DNA from: CAZJHX01 sp964545715
GTDB lineage: Bacteria > Myxococcota_A > UBA9042 > GCA-2863065
Direction: 5' to 3'
Assembly: GCA_964545715.1 (NCBI GenBank)
Contig: CAZJHX010000049.1
Location: forward strand, 1-64,000
Length of the DNA stretch: 64,000 bases
Both the position numbers and the translations under genes were made by a program. Of the stretch, positions 30,601-37,429 are shown piece by piece (within the stretch, counting starts at the first letter, position 1; every line of letters begins with the position of its first letter). The notes beneath the pieces are model-generated. The model was not told where the DNA came from. It worked only from the letters and a program-made list of their open reading frames with translations, and searched no databases.

Positions 30601-31154
30601 GTGCAGCTGCAGGTGTTCAGCGTCGGCCAGCACTGCTGCGAGTTGGCGCCCGTCGTCGTAATGCACTCATACCCCTCGGGGCAGGTGCCGCCGTCGCCGC
30701 ACAGCGCGGTGCACCAGGTCTTATCGTCCTCGCCGATCTGCTGGCACGTCCCGCCCGGACACTGGTCGTCCGACAGGCACGGCTCACACAGCTTCTGCAC
30801 GATGGGCGCGCACAAGAAGATGATGTCCTGGCCACCCACCGGCGCCTGCTTGCACAGGAAGCCGAAGGGGCACTCGTCAATGCACGGCTGGGTGCACACA
30901 TGCCCGTTGGGCCCCTCGACGCACCACCCGCACTCGCAGTCCTCGTTTTGCGTGCACGGCGTGTTGAAGTCGGGACACTCGTCGGGCGGCTCATCGGTGT
31001 CCAGCGCGGGCACGTCTTTCCCTGCATCCGGCAGCGCGGGCGTCCCCAGGTCCGGCGCAAACACCACCGCATCCGTCTGTCCGCCACCCGCCGGCGCCGG
31101 CTGAGAGGACGAGCAAGCCGCCACCAGCACAAGGGTGCAGAGCGCCCGCGCCAT
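27642..31154 (-). CDS. MopE-like cysteine-rich lipoprotein with lamin-tail and IPT/TIG domains, 1170 aa
   Basis: The lipobox (LVAAC) is near residue 14. An EGF-like, cysteine-dense region (residues 50-200) is followed by many MopE-type repeats with Cys-Asp-Gly and D-x-D-x-D-C-D calcium or metal-binding loops (CGDGVDNDCDGA, CNGFDNDCNDLVD and similar). Then come a lamin-tail domain (from IVISEIMKDPKAVGDGFGEW, about residues 780-945), an IPT/TIG immunoglobulin-like domain (about 955-1045) and a beta-rich C-terminus. MopE of methanotrophs binds copper, but metal choice here is unknown. It starts six bases after the stop of the beta-barrel protein gene, so both are probably co-expressed. Confidence 0.87.
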   Translation of the reverse strand: MARALCTLVLVAACSSSQPAPAGGGQTDAVVFAPDLGTPALPDAGKDVPALDTDEPPDECPDFNTPCTQNEDCECGWCVEGPNGHVCTQPCIDECPFGFLCKQAPVGGQDIIFLCAPIVQKLCEPCLSDDQCPGGTCQQIGEDDKTWCTALCGDGGTCPEGYECITTTGANSQQCWPTLNTCSCTPDSAGAQRTCSAINEYGTCDGWETCDPEVGWVDCNAKTPAEEICDGADNDCDGLADDGLEDTQPCQSANDHGICHGLQRCLGGLGWICDASEPGPEVCDFQDNDCNGGVDDPFQTADGVYDTIEHCGTCNNACEGKYAFAESVLCDTSGASPLCIVDTCLPGYFKLGDFQCIVPPDAACKPCGSDADCFGNDCINVQGADYCAPPCVDDAECDGPLTCLDGHCLPANGSCDCDEATQGAKKSCEIGNPLGTCFGFQTCDATAGWSACDALVPAEEACDGIDSDCNGVIDDALEAPDCEKQKGVCQGSKKQCGGGAGWLPCGTSTLPATYEPVELTCDGLDNDCDGGADDKDTDGDGYLDKACGGDDCDDLNPLANPGAAEICGDGVDNDCDGAAENKDADADGVIDAACGGGDCNDTSTLAKPGLAEVCGDALDNDCDGSIDNKDIDGDSFLDPACGGTDCNDLEKTVHPGAAEVCNGFDNDCNDLVDDKDEDGDGHFDDACPNGDDCDDDDVFIHPGAKEICGDIDGDDEDCSGAAGDKDLDQDGFVDADPTCLNGTDCDDLDPLVFPNAIEIYDVKDTDCDGLVDEGLVPPGTIVISEIMKDPKAVGDGFGEWFEVVNVGILPVNLASWVISDENTPTSDKFTLPATAPVLVPPGGAVVLCRNSDPALNGGVQCAAGYDDYILAQKGDEVILSLDGLEIDRVVYKDDADGWPKGLPGVSFSLDPNQLSKAGNDVAGNWCLTPADSGKKLPGGDKGSPGQINPSCSGLPAVTSVAPADGVDNGGELVTLTGSGFIGVNAVTLAGNPCAAFEVVDDNTITCVTPPGTASDADVVVVKGALTATLEDGYRYTGEAVTAVDFCALQWPTELTAPAGEPSGLTFGQVHAPGVTPAAGAPAGIGAQVGFGPLGSDPRNDPGWIWTAAVWHKQFFANDEFQQTLTVATPGQYGLAWRFTDDGGYNYMVCDFDPGTADGFKIETLGTLVVY

Positions 31155-31160
31155 CGCGGT

Positions 31161-31934
31161 TTAGAAAGCAGCGCGGGCGGAGATGCCCGTGTAAAGGAGG
31201 AGCAGGCGGTAGCCCACGTCGGCGCGCAGCTGGAAGCCCTTCGTCGGGGCCACGTACAGGCCGCCCTGAAGCGACAGCAGCGGGATGAAGCGCGTCGGAT
31301 ACCAGCTCGGCGGAATCTCCTGCTGGCGCTTGGTCACGTTGTTCCAGTGACCGCACTCCGCGACGGGATGCGTGCACGTGGGCAGCACGTCGACCGAGGT
31401 GACGTCCCCCATCAGGTAGCCGACACCCACGCCGACGCCGCCGGTGAACCCAAAGGCCTCCGCCAGCGCAAGCTTCCACAAGAACGTGACGTCAAAGGCC
31501 ACCAGGCCCAGGTCGATCTCGGTGTAGCTGGCTTCGTCCGGCCGATCGCCGTCGTTGCGCCAGTTGCCGGACGGCATGTGCAGGTCGGTGTAGTCCACGC
31601 CGAAGACCACGCGTGAGCCGCCCGGACCGTCGATGCCGATCTCCCCGCCCACGCTGTAGTTGTTGTAGGAGCTGTGGTCCAGCAGCCAGACATCCAGCAG
31701 CGCGTCCGGGACCGTGACGTACCGCGCGCGCACCGCAAAGCTGATGCCCTCTTTAACGTAGACCGTCGGCGCGTCGTCGATCAGGTCTTCCAGCACAAGC
31801 CGGGCCTGTCCGTCGTCGGCCTCCAGGATCATGCGTGTGCCTGGGTCCTTCTTGTCCACGCCACCGTCGCCGGCCGTCGCGAGCAAGGGCGCCAGAAGAA
31901 CAGCAACACCGATGAGAGCAGGGCGCAGTCGCAT
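31161..31934 (-). CDS. Outer-membrane beta-barrel-like protein
   Basis: 257 residues with a signal peptide (MRLRPALIGVAVLLAPLLATA). The body alternates short amphipathic strands with Gly-rich turns and ends in Phe (ISARAAF), the C-terminal signature read by the barrel-assembly machinery. Strand-like segments such as GGVGVGVGYLMG and QLRADVGYRLLLLY support a small barrel. Start 31934 gives the signal peptide; a longer in-frame start 14 codons upstream adds no plausible sequence. It is first in an operon with the 1170-aa lipoprotein and divergent from another barrel-like protein at 32003. Function unknown. Confidence 0.72.
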   Translation of the reverse strand: MRLRPALIGVAVLLAPLLATAGDGGVDKKDPGTRMILEADDGQARLVLEDLIDDAPTVYVKEGISFAVRARYVTVPDALLDVWLLDHSSYNNYSVGGEIGIDGPGGSRVVFGVDYTDLHMPSGNWRNDGDRPDEASYTEIDLGLVAFDVTFLWKLALAEAFGFTGGVGVGVGYLMGDVTSVDVLPTCTHPVAECGHWNNVTKRQQEIPPSWYPTRFIPLLSLQGGLYVAPTKGFQLRADVGYRLLLLYTGISARAAF

Positions 31935-32002
31935 CCAGCCGAGGTTACTCGAACGCGCATCGCGGTCGCAAGCCAACAGGGTGTTGTGATAGAAGCCGAT
32001 TC

Positions 32003-33100
32003 ATGACGATGCGCAGCAGCATCGTGTGTTTGTTGCTCGCCGTGGCGCTCCCGGCGTCGGCCGAGCAGTTCGGGGGCAGCCGCCTCTTCGTGAACCAGAG
32101 CTTGAAGTACGACACGGGGCGCACCTTCTCGCTGGGCGTCGACTTCACCATCGCGCCGGTGAAAGTGGCCAAGCAGGCGATCGTTGGCGAGATCAAAAAG
32201 CAGATCCCACCCGAGCAGCAAGAGCTGCTGGTCACGGGCCTCAAGTACATCCCGCCGGAGAAGCTCGAAAACCTGAGCGTCGAGAGCCTCAAAGCCGAGC
32301 TTGCCGGCGTCGCCCAGCTGACCCCGGACCAAAAAGCCGAGCTGAACGGCGCCGTCGATCAGCTGCCCGCCGAGCAAGCCGACCTGGTGCTGTCGCTGCT
32401 GCCGGAGCTGGCCAACGACACCGAGACCACCATCACGTTCAGCCTGGAGCCATACGCGACATTTGAACTCGACTTGCTGGACATTCGCTTGTCGCTGCCG
32501 CTTGCCGGCTTCTCCGGTGAGGAGACGGAGTTCGCGGTCGGCAACATCGGCGCGGACTTCAAGTTCGGCCACATCTTCGGCAAAGGCATGGCCTTCGGCC
32601 TCAGCTACGGCGCCTCCCTGTACGTGCCGACCGCCACCGAGCAGGCCAACGCGCTGGGCCTGGCCAACCTGGCCTGGTCGCCCCGCTACTTCAGCGAGTT
32701 CATGACCGCCACGCCGTATCTCATCATGGGCGCGGACCTCATGTTCGTGACCCTGCAGGCCAATGTGGGCGCCAACATGATGTTCGAGGTCAAGGGAGAC
32801 TCCGACATCGGCAACGTCACCTATTTGCAGTGGGGCGGTGCGTTGTCCATCACAGCGATCCCGATGTTCATCATCTCAGCCGAGCTCTCAGGGCTGACCG
32901 GCCTGGATAACGCGGATGCATACGACGCGATGTTCATGACGGCCGGGCTGCGGTTTGCCTCCAGCATTATCGACATCGGGCTCGCCTTCCAACTGCCCCT
33001 GACGGTTGGTGATTCAAGCGACGTGGCCTCTTTTTCCAACGTCGACTTCGCCAGCCCCTCCGACCTCAACGTGATCCTCAGCGCCACTTTCGGGCTGTAG
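32003..33100 (+). CDS. Putative outer-membrane beta-barrel protein with alpha-helical insert
   Basis: 365 residues with a signal peptide ending ASA. After the first strands (residues 22-55) there is a charged helical segment of about 80 residues (IVGEIKKQIPPEQQELL to PELANDTE). A run of amphipathic beta strands follows to the last residues (NVILSATFGL). The helical insert probably lies in the periplasm or plugs the barrel; that is inference. A second ATG two codons later is possible. It shares a 68-bp divergent promoter region with the leftward barrel protein gene. Family not recognised. Confidence 0.72.
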   Translation: MTMRSSIVCLLLAVALPASAEQFGGSRLFVNQSLKYDTGRTFSLGVDFTIAPVKVAKQAIVGEIKKQIPPEQQELLVTGLKYIPPEKLENLSVESLKAELAGVAQLTPDQKAELNGAVDQLPAEQADLVLSLLPELANDTETTITFSLEPYATFELDLLDIRLSLPLAGFSGEETEFAVGNIGADFKFGHIFGKGMAFGLSYGASLYVPTATEQANALGLANLAWSPRYFSEFMTATPYLIMGADLMFVTLQANVGANMMFEVKGDSDIGNVTYLQWGGALSITAIPMFIISAELSGLTGLDNADAYDAMFMTAGLRFASSIIDIGLAFQLPLTVGDSSDVASFSNVDFASPSDLNVILSATFGL

Positions 33101-33120
33101 AGCGCCGCGGGCGGGGCTCT
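33099..33120 (+). terminator. Possible terminator hairpin after the barrel protein
   Basis: AGAGC pairs with GCTCT, with two more GC pairs inside around a GC-rich loop, starting at the stop codon. Only TTGTC follows, so the U-tract is poor. It could instead reduce read-through into korA. Confidence 0.3.
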
Positions 33121-33162
33121 TGTCTAGTTGCGCGCGCGCGATATCAAGGTTAAACACGAAAA

Positions 33163-35040
33163 ATGACGGCACAAGCGGCAAAGAAGCAGCGGACCGAGCT
33201 AGACGGCGTCACCATCAGATTTGTCGGGGACTCCGGCGATGGGATGCAGCTCACTGGCAGTCAATTTACGTCGGCCTCGGCCGTGGCGGGCAATGACCTG
33301 GCGACGCTGCCGGATTTCCCGGCCGAGATCCGGGCTCCGGCAGGGACGCTGGCAGGCGTCTCCGGGTTCCAGATCCAGTTCGCAGCGCACGACGTGTACA
33401 CGCCCGGCGACCGTCCGGACGTGCTGGTGTGCATGAACCCGGCCGCGCTGGCGACCAACCTGGGTGAGCTGCCGCCGCACGCGTCGATCGTGATCAACAC
33501 GGACGCCTTCAGCGCCAACAACCTGCGCAAGGCCGGCTGGGCCGCCAACCCCCTCGAAGACGGCACGCTGGACGCCTGGACGGTGCACCGCGTCCCGATG
33601 GAGACGATGACGGTCGAGGCCATCAAGGACCTGGGGCTGCCGACGCGCACCGCCAAGATGTGCAAGAACTTCCTGGCGCTGGGCCTGATGTACTGGATGT
33701 ACAACCGGCCGATGGACGAGACGCTTGCGTTCATCAACAGCAAATTCGGTGCAAAGAACCCCAAGCTCGCCGAGGCCAACACCCGCCTGCTCAAAGCCGG
33801 CTGGGCCTTCGGCGAGACCACCGAGATGTTCCCGTCCAGCTACATCGTGCCGGCAGCGCGCATCACGCCGGGGACCTATCGCAACATCCGCGGCAACGAC
33901 GCGCTGGCGTTGGGCCTGGTCGCCGCCAGTCAGATGTCCGGGCTGGACATCTTTCTGGGCGCCTACCCGATCACGCCCGCCTCCGACGTGCTCCACACGC
34001 TCAGCAACTTCAAGCACTTCGGCGTCAAGACCTTCCAGGCGGAGGACGAGCTGGCCGGCGTCTGCTCCGCGGTCGGTGCGGCGTTCGGTGGCGCGCTGGC
34101 GGTCACGCTGTCGTCGGGCCCCGGCATCGCGCTCAAGGGTGAGGCGATCGGCCTGGCGCACATCGTGGAGCTGCCGCTGGTGATCCTGAACGTTCAGCGC
34201 GGTGGGCCGTCGACGGGCCTGCCGACCAAAACCGAGCAGTCCGACCTGCTGCAGGCCATGTACGGTCGCAACGGGGAGGCTCCGCTGCCCATACTGGCGC
34301 CGGCAACCCCGGGTGACGCGTTTGCCGTCGCCTATGAGGCCTGCCGCATCGCGATCAAATACATGACGCCGGTGATGGTGCTCAGCGACGGCTACATCGC
34401 CAACGGCGCCGAGCCGTGGAACATCCCGGAGCTGGACACGCTGGCGGAGATCCCCGTCAACTTCCACACCGACCCCGAGACGTTTGTGCCCTACAGCCGC
34501 GACGAGAAGACCCTCGCGCGTCCGTGGGCCATCCCCGGCACGCCCGGTCTGGAGCATCGCGTGGGCGGGCTGGAGAAGCGCGACGGCACGGGCAACGTCG
34601 AGTACGACCCGACCAACCACGACCTCATGTGCAAGCTGCGCAAAGAGAAGGTCGATCGGGTGGCCCAGGACATTCCCGAGACCGAGCTTCTGGGCGAGGA
34701 CAGCGGCGATCTGCTCGTCCTTGGCTGGGGCAGCACCTATGGCGCGCTCGTCAGCGCGGTCCGCAAGGCGCAGGCCAAAGGGCTCAAGGTCAGCCACGCT
34801 CACCTGCGGTACCTGAACCCGCTGCCGCCTGATCTGGAGGCGACCATGCGGCGCTTCAAGCGGGTCCTGGTGCCCGAGATCAACCTGGGGCAGCTCAGCT
34901 TGCTCCTGCGCGCGCAGACGTTGATCGATGTGAAGGGCTTCAACCAGATCAGAGGCTTGCCGTTCAAGGTCGAAGACGTCCTGGCAGTCATCGAAACGCA
35001 CGTCGCCGAAGCCCAGAACCCGGGGAAGGCAAACTCATGA
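33163..35040 (+). CDS. korA: 2-oxoglutarate:ferredoxin oxidoreductase, fused gamma-alpha subunit
   Basis: With KorB converts 2-oxoglutarate and CoA to succinyl-CoA, reducing ferredoxin, or the reverse. The 625-residue chain joins the gamma domain (residues 10-200, starting TIRFVGDSGDGMQLTGSQ) to the alpha domain (from about residue 240, LGLVAASQMSGLDIFLGAYPITPASD, then ETFQAEDEL-type and LSSGPGIALKGEAIGLA segments). Length and domain order fit KorA/OorA-type enzymes. Substrate is by family resemblance only, and other 2-oxoacids cannot be excluded. It overlaps korB by four bases. Confidence 0.9.
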   Translation: MTAQAAKKQRTELDGVTIRFVGDSGDGMQLTGSQFTSASAVAGNDLATLPDFPAEIRAPAGTLAGVSGFQIQFAAHDVYTPGDRPDVLVCMNPAALATNLGELPPHASIVINTDAFSANNLRKAGWAANPLEDGTLDAWTVHRVPMETMTVEAIKDLGLPTRTAKMCKNFLALGLMYWMYNRPMDETLAFINSKFGAKNPKLAEANTRLLKAGWAFGETTEMFPSSYIVPAARITPGTYRNIRGNDALALGLVAASQMSGLDIFLGAYPITPASDVLHTLSNFKHFGVKTFQAEDELAGVCSAVGAAFGGALAVTLSSGPGIALKGEAIGLAHIVELPLVILNVQRGGPSTGLPTKTEQSDLLQAMYGRNGEAPLPILAPATPGDAFAVAYEACRIAIKYMTPVMVLSDGYIANGAEPWNIPELDTLAEIPVNFHTDPETFVPYSRDEKTLARPWAIPGTPGLEHRVGGLEKRDGTGNVEYDPTNHDLMCKLRKEKVDRVAQDIPETELLGEDSGDLLVLGWGSTYGALVSAVRKAQAKGLKVSHAHLRYLNPLPPDLEATMRRFKRVLVPEINLGQLSLLLRAQTLIDVKGFNQIRGLPFKVEDVLAVIETHVAEAQNPGKANS

Positions 35041-36077
35041 GCATCAGCAACGACAGCACCGGCTCAGAACAAGAGATCCCCAAATACAAGCGGACAGACT
35101 TCTCTACCGACCAGGATGTGCGGTGGTGCCCGGGCTGCGGCGATTACGCGATTCTGGCGGCCGTTCAGCGGCTGATGCCCGATCTGCCGGTCCGCAAGGA
35201 GGATCACGTGTTCATCAGCGGGATCGGCTGCAGCAGCCGCTTCCCCTACTACATGAACACGTACGGCTTCCACACGATTCACGGGCGCGCTCCGGCGTTT
35301 GCCAGCGGCTTGAAGGGGGCCAACCCCAACGCGCATGTGTGGGTGATCACGGGCGACGGCGACGCGCTCAGCATCGGCGGCAACCACCTCATCCACCTGC
35401 TGCGCCGCAACTTCAACGTCACCGTGCTGCTGTTCAACAACCGCATTTACGGGCTGACCAAGGGCCAGTACAGCCCGACCAGCGAGGTCGGCAAGCGCAC
35501 GAAGTCCTCGCCGATGGGCAGCCTGGACCACCCGTTCAACCCGATGTCGGTGGCGATCGGCGCAGGCGCGACCTTTGTGGCGCGCAGCTACGACGTGGAC
35601 GCCAAGCACCTGACCAAGATGCTGCGGGCCGCATGGGAGCACAAGGGCACCGGCTTCATCGAGATTTACCAGAACTGCAACATCTTCAACGACAAGGCGT
35701 TTGCCAACATCACGGACAAGCAGGTTCGCGCCGGCGGTCAGCTGCGTCTGGAGGACGGCGAGCCGCTGACGTTTGACGGCGGCAACAAGGGCATCATCTT
35801 TGTCGATGGCCGTCCGACGGTGGGCGTCGTGGGTGAGAACGGCGTCACGGCAGATGACTTCGCCAGGCACGATACCGCCGATCCCAGCCCTGCGCGCGCG
35901 TTCTCGCTGGCTCAGCTTGCCCCGCCGGACTTCCCGGCCCCGATGGGCATTCTGCGTCAGGTTGAGCGCGACACGTACGACGACATGATGACGGCCCAGG
36001 TCGAAGAGGCGCGTGCCAAGAAGCCCGCGGATCTTAAGGCCCTGTTACACGCCGGATACACCTGGACCGTAAAATAA
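35037..36077 (+). CDS. korB: 2-oxoglutarate:ferredoxin oxidoreductase, beta subunit
   Basis: 346 residues. The thiamine-diphosphate site is visible as ITGDGDALSIGGNHLIHLLR followed by NNRIYGLTKGQYSP. RWCPGCGDYAIL near the N-terminus supplies cluster-ligand cysteines. The ATG overlaps the korA stop. No separate ferredoxin-like delta subunit is encoded, so an outside ferredoxin must accept the electrons. The last codons form one arm of a hairpin that spans the stop codon. Confidence 0.92.
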   Translation: MSISNDSTGSEQEIPKYKRTDFSTDQDVRWCPGCGDYAILAAVQRLMPDLPVRKEDHVFISGIGCSSRFPYYMNTYGFHTIHGRAPAFASGLKGANPNAHVWVITGDGDALSIGGNHLIHLLRRNFNVTVLLFNNRIYGLTKGQYSPTSEVGKRTKSSPMGSLDHPFNPMSVAIGAGATFVARSYDVDAKHLTKMLRAAWEHKGTGFIEIYQNCNIFNDKAFANITDKQVRAGGQLRLEDGEPLTFDGGNKGIIFVDGRPTVGVVGENGVTADDFARHDTADPSPARAFSLAQLAPPDFPAPMGILRQVERDTYDDMMTAQVEEARAKKPADLKALLHAGYTWTVK

Positions 36078-36086
36078 TTACGGTCC
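36064..36086 (+). terminator. Hairpin over the korB stop codon
   Basis: A perfect nine-base stem (36064-36072 with 36078-36086) has the TAA stop codon in and beside its five-base loop. The following CCTCTTTCGTT is moderately pyrimidine-rich. This is a plausible intrinsic terminator for korAB, though part of it lies within the coding sequence. Confidence 0.5.
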
Positions 36087-36309
36087 GCCTCTTTCGTTCG
36101 GCATAGCGGGAGCGCCCCGCTCTGCTGATCCGCACACTGCGCTGGGGTTTCCTCCGCCAGCGACGCATGTGAAGCCACTTTACAAATGCTGAATCGGTGA
36201 GCTTTTGTCCGTGCAGAAGCGCCATCTTGCGTCGTCTTGTTCGATAGTGCGTGCAAGTCAGTTATAGGCGGTGTAAAGTAAAGGTGAATCAAGCCTGATT
36301 CCATGCATT

Positions 36310-36329
36310 ATTTTGAGGGGGCTCAAAAT
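36310..36329. promoter_or_regulatory. Perfect inverted repeat, candidate operator
   Basis: Arms ATTTTGAG and CTCAAAAT, eight bases each, flank four G residues. It lies about 190 bp before the tetR start. The symmetry and size suit a dimeric regulator, possibly the TetR protein itself, but it could also be a small RNA hairpin. Confidence 0.35.
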
Positions 36330-36402
36330 GCGTAATAGACAAGCGATTACACTAGCTTGCCCGTGTAAAGCAAACAGTGTTAACAAAAAGTTTCACTATT
36401 GG

Positions 36403-36432
36403 TTTACAAAGGCTCAATAAACGGTGTATGGT
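36403..36432 (+). promoter_or_regulatory. Possible promoter for the TetR gene
   Basis: TTTACA and TATGGT are separated by 18 bases within AT-rich DNA about 90 bp before the start codon. Both boxes are moderate matches, and other hexamer pairs nearby are possible. Confidence 0.35.
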
Positions 36433-36520
36433 TGTAAGTGACTATCCATAGGCGATGATCTCGGAAGGCGAGTCATTGCGAGATAGTTAGTGAGGGGCTG
36501 ACGAACCAAGGAGGCACACT

Positions 36521-37114
36521 GTGGGTCGCAAACCCATGACTGCCGATCAACGCGCCCATATGCGTTCGCGCATTTTGGACGCTGCAAGGGAACGATTCCT
36601 GGAAGGGGGGCTGGACGGCCTCTCCATGCGGGGGATCGCGTCTAAGGTTGGCGTAAGTTCAATGACGCTTTACCTGTACTACGATAGCCGGCAGGACATT
36701 ATCCGGCACATCGTGGCAGAGGGCTTTGCGTTGCTGAATGCCGCGCTGCGAGACGCGACGAAATCCGCGCCGGCATCGGACCGCATCGAACGATTTGGCG
36801 AGTCGTACATCAAGTTCGCGCTGGACAACCCGCGGTACTACGCGGCCATGTTCCAGTACCTGGCAGATTCCCGCGCTCAGGGAGAAGACATCGACGGCAT
36901 GCTCGTGGAGCCCAGTGGTGAGGCTTTGGGCATCCTGAAGAACGCTGTCACCGAGGTCAGCGGCGAGCCCGGCGGCTCCGACAAGCGAGCGGCCACGATC
37001 TGGTGCGCACTGCACGGTCTGGCGATGCTGAGCATCGGCGGCCAGCTGGAGCCGCACAGTATCGCTACCGAGGACGTCCGGTCCCTGATCGCCAACGCCG
37101 GTCCCTGGCTTTAA
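36521..37114 (+). CDS. TetR/AcrR-family transcriptional regulator
   Basis: 197 residues. The N-terminal DNA-binding domain spans residues 12-60: ILDAARERFLEGGLDGLSMRGIA, then the recognition part VSSMTLYLYYDSRQDII. Residues 75-195 form the helical ligand-binding and dimer domain. A GTG start with an ideal AAGGAGG six to seven bases upstream is used. It lies between korAB and the radical SAM/LuxCE operon and reads in the same direction as both. It most likely controls itself and the downstream operon, which is inference from position. The ligand is unknown. Confidence 0.9.
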   Translation: MGRKPMTADQRAHMRSRILDAARERFLEGGLDGLSMRGIASKVGVSSMTLYLYYDSRQDIIRHIVAEGFALLNAALRDATKSAPASDRIERFGESYIKFALDNPRYYAAMFQYLADSRAQGEDIDGMLVEPSGEALGILKNAVTEVSGEPGGSDKRAATIWCALHGLAMLSIGGQLEPHSIATEDVRSLIANAGPWL

Positions 37115-37282
37115 TACTCCATCACAACGATTCTGATTGATTGAGCGGGCGCTTCTTGCCGCCAGTACACGGAAGTGCGCTGCGCCCTTCTCGACGGGCC
37201 GCAGGGCCCGCCTTCGTCGGCTTCCGAGCACTGGCGACAAGAATCGCCGCGCTCAATCAACCAGAATCGCTGTGATGGAGTA
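37115..37282. repeat. 168-bp imperfect inverted repeat (structured RNA or MITE-like)
   Basis: Arms of about 61 and 62 bases (37115-37175 and 37221-37282) match at all but six positions plus one inserted base, around a 45-base GC-rich centre that has its own small stem. It begins immediately after the tetR stop codon. Four of the six mismatches become G-U pairs in a minus-strand transcript, whereas all six stay unpaired in a plus-strand one. No target-site duplication or transposase is seen. Confidence 0.85.
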
Positions 37283-37429
37283 TGGGCCCACGTTACCCCC
37301 CTCAGCATCGTGCTTCGTCGCCCCTTGGGGGCGATTTGCGGCCGCTCCTGCGGCCTTGACGCCGCGAACGAGCGCGCCCGCCGTTCACTGGGAACCCAGT
37401 CCCATTCATATAAGTAGTGTAAGGCGTAC
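37283..37429 (+). promoter_or_regulatory. Leader/promoter region of the radical SAM-LuxCE operon
   Basis: Contains three symmetric elements: a seven-base stem TCGCCCC/GGGGCGA at 37318-37334, a six-base stem GGCCGC/GCGGCC at 37340-37355, and the 14-bp palindrome ACTGGGAACCCAGT at 37387-37400. TATAAG at 37409-37414 is a good -10 box. No matching -35 box is evident, so activation by a regulator may be needed. The palindrome just upstream of the -10 is a candidate operator. A transcript from this -10 would have a very short leader before the ATG at 37430. Confidence 0.4.

Larger units (their letters stand above)
36087..36520. other. AT-rich intergenic region upstream of the TetR gene
   Basis: A 434-bp stretch without a convincing gene. 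From about 36240 it becomes clearly richer in A and T than the surrounding coding DNA. It contains repeated GTGTAAAG words (near 36269 and 36363), a perfect 8-bp inverted repeat and promoter-like hexamers. It also holds a GC hairpin AGCGGG/CCCGCT near 36113-36130. A minus-strand open frame across the left part has no recognisable protein character. Confidence 0.7.

Noticed and set aside
33199..35001. 600-codon leftward frame opposite korA
   Set aside because: Antisense mirror of a strongly conserved enzyme gene with no motifs of its own.
35957..36304. 115-codon leftward frame overlapping the korB 3' end
   Set aside because: Overlaps a conserved gene, lacks a ribosome site and shows no family features.
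37115..37282. Insertion sequence
   Set aside because: No transposase and no visible target duplication. The long arms fit a MITE or structured RNA, so it is annotated only as a repeat.
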